Shown here: positions 1 through 8,400 of the stretch, piece by piece
How positions within the stretch are numbered: position 1 is the first letter of the stretch
Layout: each line of letters begins with the position of its first letter
Assembly: GCA_002314835.1 (NCBI GenBank)
Contig: DCHM01000034.1
Span: 6,891 to 20,360, forward strand
Reading direction: 5' to 3'
Source of the DNA: Clostridiales bacterium UBA1752
GTDB taxonomy: Bacteria; Bacillota; Clostridia; Oscillospirales; CAG-382
Length of the DNA stretch: 13,470 bases
Notes under the pieces: generated by a model
What the model was told of the DNA's origin: nothing
Seen by the model: the letters and a program-made list of their open reading frames with translations, nothing else
Database searches by the model: none
Program-made: the position numbers and the translations under genes

Positions 1-66
1 CGACTGAAAAAAGTTTTCCTCCTTTGCCAAGCTCTCTTTGGACCGAAGCAGAATGAAAAAAGGATA

Positions 67-708
67 TCATATCCCAAACATACATTCTCTGAAAAAACGT
101 TCGGTGAATTGCTTGCTTTTTTTCTTTACAAAAAAGTCCGTGCAAGTACCGCCGTTTGATAGCAGCCCGTCGGTGTATTTCTTTGCCTGTGCGGTCTTTG
201 CCTGCACGTCGCAAGCCTTTGCCTCTTTGCAAAGGCAGAGAAATCTCGTAAGGTATTCGTCCGCAAGGCTGTCAAAAAGTGCCGAATCTTTTTTGTTGCC
301 GACCTTGTGCATGCTTTGGGGCAATCTGATATTATCATACCATCTTTGATCGGTTTTTCCGTCGGCAAGCAAGCGATATCGAGCAATCAAATCAGCAAAG
401 CATCGCTCGAGCGGCACGGGTGCGATTCTGGTTTCAAACATTTCCAATAAAAGAGTTTCTTTTGCGGCAACCGTTACTCTGTCGAGCGAAAAGAGGGGCA
501 TATCTTTTTCAAACGGATTGATGACGAGTGTGTCCATATTTACAAGGCCGAGCAGGGCCGTTCCGTGCATCAAAGACATACGTCCGAGACACGTAAGCAC
601 ATACGACTGCGCTTGCACAGTCATGGGGCCGACCTTGAATTTATCATACTCCGGGAGCTCGATTTTTGAAACCGTATGATATTTTGCTACTGTTTTTAAA
701 TAATCCAT
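67..708 (-). CDS. Uncharacterised 213-residue protein
   Basis: I do not recognise this protein with confidence. It has no signal peptide and no membrane helix, so it should be cytoplasmic. The middle carries a hydrophobic strand, then a short acidic segment and MPLFSLDRV (near residues 70-78), then a strand ending LLEMFETRI. The C-terminal third is helical and cysteine-rich, with a conserved-looking end (LLSNGG, then FFRECMFGI). This layout loosely recalls the ferredoxin-dependent bilin reductase fold, whose members also carry a DLPFFG-like strand and end in an aromatic-rich FLF segment, but I see no decisive motif. I chose the ATG at 708 over the in-frame TTG two codons upstream. Neither has a strong ribosome site, and a TAA in frame at 718-720 rules out a longer start. 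It lies 106 bases downstream of the GH31 gene on the same strand with no clear terminator between, so it may share that transcript. Confidence 0.8.
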   Translation of the reverse strand: MDYLKTVAKYHTVSKIELPEYDKFKVGPMTVQAQSYVLTCLGRMSLMHGTALLGLVNMDTLVINPFEKDMPLFSLDRVTVAAKETLLLEMFETRIAPVPLERCFADLIARYRLLADGKTDQRWYDNIRLPQSMHKVGNKKDSALFDSLADEYLTRFLCLCKEAKACDVQAKTAQAKKYTDGLLSNGGTCTDFFVKKKSKQFTERFFRECMFGI

Positions 709-814
709 TACCAAAGATTATTTGCCTATATATCTCTTTAAGAGACCTGCAAATGCCTTTCCGTATCGTGATTTATTGCATAGCGCTCACTGTACTAATG
801 TAAAAAGCGAGTTT

Positions 815-2974
815 TTATGCTTTTCTCCTAAAAACGGGGATTTTGTCGAGTGCACATTCAATATAGACCGTTTGGTTTCCGCGGTACTCGGTATGCGTAA
901 AAAAGTCCTCCCATTTTCCTTCGGGGAGATAAACGTCTCTGCCCTTTGAACCTTCGGTATATATGGGTGCAACCAGCAGCTCGCGGCCGAACATATACTC
1001 ATCGTACGATTTCCATGCGTTTTTGTCGCTCGGAAAGTCGATGCAAAGCTGTGCCATCAGAGGTCTGCCGTTTTGCACGCAATAATCAGCCTCTTTTTTG
1101 ATGTAAGGAATCAAACTATGACGCAATTTGGCAAAATACGTTGATTTTTCGAGTATTTCGTCGTCATTGAATTGACGCGCGAGGTTCCACGGAGAACGGT
1201 CGTTATACGACATTTTATCGTATCTCGGTGCAAGCTGGTCAGGCATTACCATCGAATGCCACTGCATAACGGGGCAGAAGGTTGCAAAAGCGGTGGCACG
1301 CAGATACAGCTCTTTATTTGGGAGGGGTCCGCCGAGAGAGCCTATGTCAAACGACCAGAATATAATGCCGGAAAGTCCGGACGTGATGCCCGCAACCAAA
1401 TGTCCGCGCAGCTCGCGCCATTCGCTGGATTGGTCGCCTGCCCAATGGATAGGTACACATTGTGCGCCTGCAAATCCCGAGCGGCTGAAAGTAACGCCGT
1501 TTACGCCGTTTTCCTCCATAAAATCCTGGTATGCTTTTTGGTATTGCAGCGTATGAACGTTTCTTGCCTCGAGACCGTTTAAACCATCTGCTTGAATTGC
1601 GGTTTTATCCATCAAAAATTCGCCGCCGTCGGTTTTAAAGCCTTCAACGCCTTCGTCGAGCAGCTTCTTTCTCGGTTCAAACCACCATTTTTTTGCATCG
1701 GGATTAGTAAAGTCCACGATTAGCTCGTCGTGGCACCATCCGTCGGGTATTCTGAATGGGGAGCCATCCGAGTTTTTGATGCAATATCCGTATTTGATAG
1801 CTTCTTCTTCGCAAATGCTGTTGCGACGTATTGCGGAAATCTGCCAAAGAATAACGTGTAAGTCCTTGGCTTTTACGTCTTTCATCATTTGCTCGTGATT
1901 TTTATAGCGATTTTCGCTCCAGTCGTAATATGTTTTTTCGTCGCTCCACGGCTCCAAAACGAGTACCGAAGCGGGATAATCGTTTTTTTGCAGTTCATCG
2001 AGAACCTCGTAAACCTCTTCCGTTCTGTTCCAGCCGTTAGCCGAAAGCCAAACGCCAAAAACCCACTCGGGAACGTTTTTGGGTTGGCCGGTTACACTGT
2101 AATACGCCTTGATAATCTCATCGGGGTTGCCCGTAGGGAAAACGTAAGAGAAGATTTCTTTTGACGCGTCTCTCTCCAAAACAACGTCGTTTTCAAACTT
2201 CATTGCTACCGGAACGGTTGAATCCGAAACAAAGCCGTAGCCTTTTTCGGTAAAGAAAAACGGTATCGGGATGTACGTAATTTCTTCTTGATAAAAGCAT
2301 CTTTCTTCAACCAAGCCGGACGTGTATTTGCCTTTTTGGTCAACGCTGTCAAACCTTTCACCGGTTCCGAAGATATGCTCACCGGGAATATTGATTGCCA
2401 GTTTTGACGTAATCGCATTGCCGTCTTTATCCAAAAGCAGCGTGATTGATTTGGCTGCGGTTTCGCCGTAATGCCAAAGCGAGGTTGCATCAAGCGATAA
2501 TTTTTTACCGTTGATTGTTTTGTCAACGCTTGATGCTTTTTTGCCTTTTGGCGCGGTATTTACGCATTTAACACGGAGCAAATCAGCTGTCTCAAAGCAA
2601 GCCACTGCTTTTGAGTTGAGCACACCGTATATTTCATCTCCGTTGACGTATATGTTTTCAAACGAGTTATACGTTATTTCTTCACATACGTTGCATACGT
2701 ATTCTTTTGTGGCTTCGCATCCGCATACGATTCGGTATGTAAACTCGCATTTTTTATTGAATGCGGGAATGACAAAATATACGTAATTACCTTCTTTTTG
2801 TCCCGTTATCGTTTGAGCAACGTTTCCGACGGTATATTCAAGCGACGGCGCATAGTCGTTGTCCGTTATTATGCAACTGATTTTGATGTCATCGCCGATA
2901 CGCGGAAACTCGGGCACGCGTGCGCAACGACTGTCTTCAAAAGATACAAATTGGGAAGGGTAATGTTTAATCAT
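815..2974 (-). CDS. Glycoside hydrolase family 31 (alpha-glucosidase/alpha-xylosidase type)
   Basis: This is a retaining alpha-glycosidase of family GH31, 719 residues. No signal peptide is seen, so it probably acts in the cytoplasm on imported oligosaccharides. An N-terminal beta-sandwich (about 1-300) includes IFGTGERFDSVDQKG near 201-215, the usual family signature. The (beta/alpha)8 barrel follows (about 300-620). D449 in GFKTDGGEF is the expected nucleophile. D514 in IHWAGDQSS is the expected acid/base residue. FWSFDIGSLGG (near 539-549) and LRHSLIPY (near 617-624) are further GH31 landmarks. The protein stops at IPVFRRKA, just where longer members continue from IPVFvRaG into a distal beta-sandwich, so that domain is missing. 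I start at ATG 2974, with AAAGGA ten bases upstream. A TTG two codons earlier is only four bases from that site. Substrate cannot be set from sequence alone; alpha-xylosidase and alpha-glucosidase are both open. Confidence 0.95.
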   Translation of the reverse strand: MIKHYPSQFVSFEDSRCARVPEFPRIGDDIKISCIITDNDYAPSLEYTVGNVAQTITGQKEGNYVYFVIPAFNKKCEFTYRIVCGCEATKEYVCNVCEEITYNSFENIYVNGDEIYGVLNSKAVACFETADLLRVKCVNTAPKGKKASSVDKTINGKKLSLDATSLWHYGETAAKSITLLLDKDGNAITSKLAINIPGEHIFGTGERFDSVDQKGKYTSGLVEERCFYQEEITYIPIPFFFTEKGYGFVSDSTVPVAMKFENDVVLERDASKEIFSYVFPTGNPDEIIKAYYSVTGQPKNVPEWVFGVWLSANGWNRTEEVYEVLDELQKNDYPASVLVLEPWSDEKTYYDWSENRYKNHEQMMKDVKAKDLHVILWQISAIRRNSICEEEAIKYGYCIKNSDGSPFRIPDGWCHDELIVDFTNPDAKKWWFEPRKKLLDEGVEGFKTDGGEFLMDKTAIQADGLNGLEARNVHTLQYQKAYQDFMEENGVNGVTFSRSGFAGAQCVPIHWAGDQSSEWRELRGHLVAGITSGLSGIIFWSFDIGSLGGPLPNKELYLRATAFATFCPVMQWHSMVMPDQLAPRYDKMSYNDRSPWNLARQFNDDEILEKSTYFAKLRHSLIPYIKKEADYCVQNGRPLMAQLCIDFPSDKNAWKSYDEYMFGRELLVAPIYTEGSKGRDVYLPEGKWEDFFTHTEYRGNQTVYIECALDKIPVFRRKA

Positions 2975-2984
2975 AATCAAAAAG

Positions 2985-2990
2985 TCCTTT
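2985..2990 (-). promoter_or_regulatory. Ribosome binding site of the GH31 gene
   Basis: AAAGGA on the minus strand lies ten bases before the ATG at 2974. It is only four bases before an in-frame TTG at 2980, which supports the ATG as the start. Confidence 0.65.
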
Positions 2991-3009
2991 CGACGTAAAG
3001 TAAAATATC

Positions 3010-3021
3010 AAATTGCAATTT
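3010..3021. repeat. 12-bp perfect palindrome at the GH31 start of transcription
   Basis: AAATTGCAATTT is a perfect palindrome lying just downstream of the -10 box, over the expected transcription start. A repressor bound there would block initiation, so it could be an operator. The sequence around it is AT-rich and a chance palindrome is possible. Confidence 0.4.
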
Positions 3022-3022
3022 C

Positions 3023-3051
3023 AGTATAACAGATGTTTTTAAGAATATCAA
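3023..3051 (-). promoter_or_regulatory. Extended -10 sigma-A type promoter of the GH31 gene
   Basis: On the minus strand TTGATA (3051-3046) is followed by a 17-base spacer and TATACT (3028-3023). TGT directly precedes the -10 box, giving the extended TGn element. Both boxes match consensus at five of six bases. A run of six T and six A at 3074-3085 lies upstream and could help as an UP element. The predicted leader is about 40 bases. Confidence 0.75.
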
Positions 3052-3147
3052 CACAAAGCGAAAAATAACGGTATTTTTTAAAAAAGCTACTTAAAATCAA
3101 ATGCTCGGTTTGGGCAGTGCCGCCGCTTTTGAGCCGCCAAAAACCCG

Positions 3148-3166
3148 TTAAGACGGTCTGTCTTAA
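3148..3166. repeat. 7-bp inverted repeat with 5-base spacer
   Basis: TTAAGAC, then GGTCT, then GTCTTAA form a short perfect inverted repeat about 100 bases upstream of the GH31 -35 box. No T run follows on either strand, so it is not a terminator. It might bind a regulator, but nothing else supports this. Confidence 0.35.
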
Positions 3167-3185
3167 ACAATCCGAGATAAAAATA

Positions 3186-3221
3186 CCGGCTGAAAAAGAT
3201 AATCAACTCTTTTTCAGCCGG
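3186..3221 (-). terminator. Rho-independent terminator with 14-bp perfect stem, likely bidirectional
   Basis: CCGGCTGAAAAAGA and its exact complement TCTTTTTCAGCCGG enclose an 8-base loop. On the minus strand the stem is followed by TATTTTTAT, so it can end the operon whose last gene stops at 3419. On the plus strand it is followed by CTTTTTGCC, so it can also stop transcription coming from the other side. The decayed GH31 fragment lies between the last operon gene and this hairpin. Confidence 0.85.
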
Positions 3222-3285
3222 CTTTTTGCCTTATGCCGTAACAATCAACGACTTTGGATATCCAAATTCAACAATGGTTTTCATA

Positions 3286-3400
3286 ACGTAATTTGGCAAA
3301 ATACGTTGATTATTACGGTATTTCGTCGTCATTGAATTGATGTGCGAAGTTCCACTGATAACGGTCGTTATACGACGTTTTATCGCATCTCGGTGCATAA
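3286..3400 (-). pseudogene. Decayed fragment of a second GH31 gene
   Basis: This stretch aligns without gaps to 1121-1235 inside the intact GH31 gene. I counted 12 differences over the first 110 columns, about 89% identity. It matches codons for about residues 581-618. Read in the same frame on the minus strand it gives APRCDKTSYNDRYQWNFAHQ, then FNDDEIP, two stop codons (TAA TAA) and STYFAKLR, where the intact gene has APRYDKMSYNDRSPWNLARQ, FNDDEILEK and STYFAKLR. Similarity ends abruptly at both edges. The orientation is the same as the intact gene, so a tandem duplicate that was mostly deleted is the simplest reading. The cluster of replacements around QWNFAH also fits a diverged paralogue. 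Confidence 0.85.
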
Positions 3401-3418
3401 CTGCACCGAATGGGGTGA

Positions 3419-4069
3419 TTATTGTTTTTCACCTTTTTTTGAGTACAAGCTGTTGATGGGTAAAAATACCACGCTCGTGATGATGGGCAGCAGTATGCCG
3501 AAAATCTTAAACTGTTCCGACTGCACCAGCAGGTTATAAAAGCCGTGGTATATGACGGTCGAGGTCAATATGCCCACAAGGCCGTACAAGCGGCTTTTGC
3601 CGTACTTTTTGACAAAGCATATACCAAATCCCATCGCACCGCTGCATATACCGTGCATCAGTCCTGCGCCCATTCCGCGTGCGAGTGCCCAGAGCATAGA
3701 CTCTGTTGCACCGCTCTGGAAATAGAGCACGATGTTTTCAAATATCGAAAAGCCGATGCCGATAGCGAGTCCGAGCGAAAGGCAATCTCTGATGTCCGGC
3801 TCGTCGTATATGACAAATATCGTAAAGAGCAACGGGATGGCTTTTAAGATTTCTTCGACTATCGGGGATATCGTCGTCGAATAATAAAAGAAATCACGGC
3901 CGAGCAGAGAGAGCAAGACCGAATTAAGCTCGGATGCGAGCAGGCAGAGCGAAATACCGATCAAAAGAAAGCCGAATGTTTTTTTGCTCTTTTTATCCGC
4001 AAAAAGCAGTGTCAGCAGCAGCGGAATGAAAATGAAAAGAAAGATATTGTATGTTACATTCTGATCCAT
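3419..4069 (-). CDS. PrsW-family intramembrane metalloprotease
   Basis: This 216-residue multi-pass membrane protein carries the PrsW-type motifs. E72-E73 lie in SPIVEEILKAIP (the EExxK motif), F107-x3-E111-N112 in GFSIFENIV (the FxxxEN motif), H139 in LMHGICSG and H175 in YHGFYN, all next to or inside hydrophobic helices. In PrsW the paired glutamates and histidines form the active site. Bacillus PrsW performs site-1 cleavage of the anti-sigma factor RsiW. The length matches the family (about 220 residues). The third motif is usually given as HxxxD; here the last histidine is followed by N179, a small departure. The gene is last in the operon and its start overlaps the previous gene by 16 bases, with GAGAGG nine bases upstream. 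No sigma or anti-sigma gene lies in the window, so the substrate is unknown. Processing of the surface proteins of the same operon is one inference. Confidence 0.85.
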   Translation of the reverse strand: MDQNVTYNIFLFIFIPLLLTLLFADKKSKKTFGFLLIGISLCLLASELNSVLLSLLGRDFFYYSTTISPIVEEILKAIPLLFTIFVIYDEPDIRDCLSLGLAIGIGFSIFENIVLYFQSGATESMLWALARGMGAGLMHGICSGAMGFGICFVKKYGKSRLYGLVGILTSTVIYHGFYNLLVQSEQFKIFGILLPIITSVVFLPINSLYSKKGEKQ

Positions 4070-4725
4070 TTTTTGGTGCCTCTCTCAAGAAATACCGCAA
4101 TGGCTATATAGCACAGCGTGCCGCCTACGGTCAGACTCACTGATGCTATCTGCATATACGCCTCGTCAATCAGCCATGTCATTTCTGACAGCATAGCCAT
4201 GATACAGATGACGAGCATAATGGCAAAAAACGGTCTCAGACAATGCATATAGCTGTTTTTGGGGTACGGGGTTATGATGTTTTTTAGGCAATAATAAGAG
4301 CACGGCGCAACCGAAAAAGAGTATATATACGTCAAAATCATGGCTTCAAACCCGAGGTTGCCCAGCGTCATCAGCACAAAACAGACTACATACAATGCAG
4401 GCATAATCAGTGCTATGTATTTATACTTTTTTGCGTTTTTGACCTCGATGGAGTCGATTTTTTCGATAGTGTTGCAGGCGAACGTCAGGCACAAAAAGCC
4501 ACACACCGTGCCCAGACTGCCGAGACTGAATACCTCGATATTTTCTATACAGATGACCGATAGGAAAAACAAAAATATCCTGCCTATCGCAAAGCCAAAG
4601 AGCCCGAGCACCGTAAAAGAGTAAAAATATCCTTTTTTGTTTTTGATCAGATTTACAAACCCGTAAACAAAAGCAAACGTCGCGCCTATCGCAACGAATA
4701 AAAACATCAGCTGTGCTTCATTCAT
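4054..4725 (-). CDS. Seven-helix integral membrane protein of unknown function
   Basis: This 223-residue protein is mostly hydrophobic, with about seven predicted membrane helices (near 5-27, 33-56, 64-84, 101-121, 126-147, 162-182 and 190-213). The loops are short and there is no soluble domain. The C-terminus ends in a basic stretch (ERGTKKWIRM) likely to be cytoplasmic. I do not recognise a family and see no transporter or enzyme motif. Cysteines are frequent in and near the helices. The start at ATG 4725 has a weak site (GGTGA, four to five bases away) that sits in the 11-base gap after the stop of the upstream gene, so translation may be coupled. Its end overlaps the PrsW-type gene by 16 bases. 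This tight spacing suggests that the two membrane proteins work together, perhaps as protease and partner. Confidence 0.85.
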   Translation of the reverse strand: MNEAQLMFLFVAIGATFAFVYGFVNLIKNKKGYFYSFTVLGLFGFAIGRIFLFFLSVICIENIEVFSLGSLGTVCGFLCLTFACNTIEKIDSIEVKNAKKYKYIALIMPALYVVCFVLMTLGNLGFEAMILTYIYSFSVAPCSYYCLKNIITPYPKNSYMHCLRPFFAIMLVICIMAMLSEMTWLIDEAYMQIASVSLTVGGTLCYIAIAVFLERGTKKWIRM

Positions 4726-4736
4726 ATTATCACCGT

Positions 4737-5435
4737 TTACTGTCCGTCTTGGCTCTCATAGCCGGTAAACTTGCAAAGGGTCGAAACAACGTCCTGCTTT
4801 ACAGCCAGCTCATTGTAAGAGCTGATGACTGTCGCATCGGCATTATACAATTCAAGCGCCTCATACATGTCTTCTATACTGCCGTACTCAAAACCGGCAT
4901 CCTTGACCGCACAATAGCTGCCGCCGCTAAAGTCGTATATGACCTGCCTGCCGCATTCTTCCGATATACCCGTGCGCAGTGCGATAATATCGCTGCCGGA
5001 TACGATAGCAATGTCGTTTTTGTCTGACAGCTCGGTAACGCCGGTCTCGATATAGGTCTTGTAAAACGAGCCGTCATAAAACTTGCAGACGAGCAAATTG
5101 ACGCTGCCGTAGGTGTTGTCATAGGCAATAATCATCGTGGGCGTCTGCTCTGCAGAAACGTATGCGGATATTATGCCATACTCTGCGCCGTCTGCCGACT
5201 TTACCTCGAGCTCTGTTTTGAGAGCGATAAACGCATTTGCAAACGGCTCTTGATATGTTTCATACGCCTTGTCGGTCTGACTCGTTTCATAGATAAACGG
5301 CTTTTCTTTCCAGACCTCCGCCGTGCTGTCGTCCGATGCCGCAGTCGTTTTATAGACTGCGACAACAGCAACGATAGCGATAAAAACCACAGCGAGAACA
5401 GAGGAAAAAACTATGATTTTAGTTTTTTTCTTCAT
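4737..5435 (-). CDS. Membrane-anchored extracytoplasmic protein of unknown function
   Basis: This 232-residue protein starts MKKKTKIIVF with one membrane helix at about 7-27. The remaining 200 residues lie outside the membrane. There is no good signal peptidase site directly after the helix, so I expect an N-terminal anchor rather than release. The outer domain is mostly beta-like, with repeated short strands (TPTMIIAYDNTYGSVNLLVC; FYDGSFYKTYI; RQVIYDFSGG), and then helical. It contains four cysteines and may be disulphide bonded. It lacks the Y-x-G-Y-K-T-T and A-I-T-D signatures of the three surface paralogues, so it is not one of them. Its start lies inside the end of the 1617-residue gene (17-base overlap), which indicates coupled translation with that protein and an accessory role in the same surface complex. 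The function is unknown. Confidence 0.85.
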   Translation of the reverse strand: MKKKTKIIVFSSVLAVVFIAIVAVVAVYKTTAASDDSTAEVWKEKPFIYETSQTDKAYETYQEPFANAFIALKTELEVKSADGAEYGIISAYVSAEQTPTMIIAYDNTYGSVNLLVCKFYDGSFYKTYIETGVTELSDKNDIAIVSGSDIIALRTGISEECGRQVIYDFSGGSYCAVKDAGFEYGSIEDMYEALELYNADATVISSYNELAVKQDVVSTLCKFTGYESQDGQ

Positions 5436-8400
5436 TTGCACTCACCTCTGACTTTTTTCTTTTCTTTTTTGAATTAACTATGATTGCTATCACTCCGGTA
5501 GAAACGAGTGCCGCAACAATGACTATAACCAGGCACACGTTGCCATCGGCAACCAGCGTGCCCATCAGTGGGCTGAAGCCGTAGAAATATAGACCGTGTT
5601 CCAGTGCATACGCCTCTGCCGTGCTGCCGTAATAGCCCATAATGCAGTTTACGTTATCGGGAATAGCGCCTTCCTGAATGACACATGAGTCGGTAAAGAA
5701 AACCATTCTATCAATATTCGTGCAATTTTTAAATGCACAATCGTCAATCTCGGTAACGGTATCACCGATCGAAACACCGGTGATGGCATCGCCGTAGTCA
5801 GACCATTCGGGATAATAGTTGACGCTCACCCTCATGGCACCCATGGCGCCCGGTCTGGTGTAAAAGACGGTGTTATTCTCCGAATAGTCTTTCATTTTGC
5901 CATTTGTGTTGATATACAGTACGCCGTCGTCGGTTATTTCCCAGTCGTTGGACGTCTGTCTGTAACACAGCTTGTATGTGGCGGCTTTTGTATTGGACGA
6001 TGCGTTCTCGGTGGTTATCCAGTTGTGCGACTTATAATCGCGATATTTGGATAGCGAAGAGCACATAACCGTGGACGTCGTGAGCATTGATATCGGCCTT
6101 GAATCTACGTTCCACGAAGCGTAGAGATAAGTATAATCGCCGCCGATGCCCTTATTAAGGTCATTGCTGATTAAACAGTAAAAGCCACCGTCTTTGTAAT
6201 ATATATTCGGTGCTTTTGAATCGCCGCGCACCATGATTTCCACGCCTCTGATAGCGCCGCTGTCATTGGGGTTTGACGTCGTCTTGTAGCCGATATAAAC
6301 ATAGTTGCCGCCTGCCCCGCTGTTTTTATCCTGGTCGATAAAACCGTCGCAGCCTTTTTTGTAAAGCTCTATGATGGCATTCTGCCTCGAATTGCAGGAT
6401 GCGACGACGATATCGGTGTAGTATGTATCGCAGACGTCGCTCGAGCCGTGGCGGAATTTGAGTATATAATCTTCGCCCAAATGATATGCGCCGCTGCAGT
6501 CTGAAATAGTGGTACAACCGTTGACGAGATAATCTGAGTCGAGCAGGACGTCTGTTATCGCAGAGCCGAGCTGACCGTTTTTGCAGGTATATATAGCGTA
6601 GTCGCCCGAAAGCCCCTTGACCGTGTCGCCCGAGCGCTCAAACTGCGTGCTCTGATAATCTATCCTGCCGGGTGCTTTTTCGCCGCTCGACAGCCATTTT
6701 GTAGTGGCGGTACGCATACTATCAATACGGTAATCGGTATATTGTATCATTATATACGACGCCTTGCCGGAGGACGATTTATATACGTCCCTCATATAAT
6801 AGGTGTCGCCCGACGTTACCTTTTCGGTGCTGTACGGCTGATTTGACTTGCTGCGCGCGAGGTTGACCATGACGATTTCGCCCTCGCCCATAGACAACAG
6901 CTTTGAGATTGCCTGGTCGGCGGCAAAATCCTCCTGATCTTCCTCGGGGTCTACGGTTGCAACATATACGTTGCTGACGTATTTGCCTCTCTTGCTGACG
7001 CTGCCTCTGTAAAAGATGCGCAGATAGTTTTTGAACGTGATATTATACGAGTAATACTGCGGCATACTGCCTACCATATAGCTATAGCAGTCCCACTCAA
7101 AGGTGAGGTTCTCCGCAACCGTAGAATAGCAATCGGTAAGGTCGGCAACCGGCTTGCAAAATACGGTTTCGCCGTTTTGATTTTCAAAAGCGGTACGGCC
7201 TGCAATCTCGGGGTCTGTGCAAAAGCAGACGTCGAGCATCGTAAGCGGCTTTGCAGTAGGTGAAGGACCTGCGACATAGAGCCCCTTCATCGGGATTTGT
7301 TCATATTTGCCGAGGTTGTTCTCCGCCTGATACTGCGATTCGACATAAAAATCGTGTCCGCCCTCATAGGCGTTCCTCGAAATATATCCGTTGGACGGGC
7401 GCAGCAGACGGTAATAGTCAGTCGTAAACACGCCGATATCACGAATGCAGGCGAAAGTCTCGCACGCAACGTAGCCGGTGCTGCCGAAAACGATGTTTTC
7501 AAACAGCGAGGACGACGAGTTTTGTGCGGTGTAGGTCTTTATCTCGGTTATCGCTCTGTAAGGGTTGTAGGTCGTGGAGTAAAGCAGATAAGTCGGCTGC
7601 TCGGTGAGACCGCTCGTGAGGTCATGATTCTTTAACGTTTCTACCGGCTTAAAGCCGCACTGTGCGGCAAACTCGAGGTTATTTTTAAAGCCCGAGCTGA
7701 AAGCAAAGCCGGAAATATACTCAGTACCTGTCGAGCCAAAGGTTTCGCTGGGTCTGAAATACATATACAGCTTTTTGCCGTATGTATCCTCATCCATTAC
7801 CCTCAGTCCGTCCTCTTCGTCCGAGCCGATGATAAGGTTAAATGCGCTGCCGCCCGAAAACATATTGACGGGCTCATATCCCGAATCGGCGTCCAAAACC
7901 TTGTCGGTTATCTTGATATCCGCCAGTATGGGCGAGCCGTTTGAACGCTGTTTTACATAGTACAGCGACGCCTGAGTGCCGAGCTTGCCGACAAAAGCAT
8001 ACTCGGCTGCGGCGCCCGACGACGTCGTGCCATAGACGACCTTTTGTGCGTCGTAATAATAAGCTATTCTGATGTCGGTTATCGCATCACCTGCGTTATC
8101 GGTTGTAGTAAAGCCGAGATAAGTAACCGAGCCTGTGTTAGGCGTCAGGTTTTGCTCGATTACGTTATATTTTTTATTCAGCAGTCCGAGTCTTGCTTCC
8201 TCGGCATTTTTGCCGCTGACGAGCATCAGGTCATAGAGGTATGATTTGCCAGTGTCTGCCTGCGACTCTTCGGAGCAGTAAAACAGATATAGAGGGCTAT
8301 TGTTGTTTTTATAGGTGTTGAGGTTTGCGGTTGAATAATAGCCGAATCGTCTGACCGCCATATATCCCTCTGCCGGCACATAGCTGTCGGTAGAAGAGAC

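Larger units (their letters stand above)
2975..3418. other. 444-base intergenic region between the GH31 gene and the surface-protein operon
   Basis: No intact gene is visible here. Reading along the minus strand it holds, in order: a decayed GH31 fragment (3400-3286), the 14-bp terminator hairpin (3221-3186), a 7-bp inverted repeat (3166-3148), an AT tract of six T then six A (3074-3085), an extended -10 promoter (3051-3023), a 12-bp palindrome (3021-3010) and the GH31 ribosome site (2990-2985). The short open frames here have no supporting start sites. Confidence 0.7.

Noticed and set aside
18..25. AAAGGAGG on the minus strand near the left edge, like a ribosome site for a further gene
   Set aside because: No ATG, GTG or TTG follows within the 17 bases left in the window, so no gene can be supported.
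55..74. Possible terminator after the 213-residue gene (GGATAT, G, ATATCC then seven T on the minus strand)
   Set aside because: The stem is only four pairs with a usable loop and overlaps the stop codon. It is too weak to call.
718..783. 22-codon stretch ending KAFAGLLKRYIGK on the minus strand between the GH31 and 213-residue genes
   Set aside because: It resembles a protein end but follows a stop, lacks a start codon and does not join either neighbour in frame. It could be a remnant, but there is no support.
3117..3335. 72-codon plus-strand open frame in the intergenic region
   Set aside because: It runs through the terminator hairpin and the GH31 remnant, has no ribosome site, and its product is low complexity.
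5419..5600. Sortase sorting signal at the end of the giant protein
   Set aside because: The C-terminal helix and basic tail are present, but no LPxTG or close variant precedes them. The other two paralogues lack it too.
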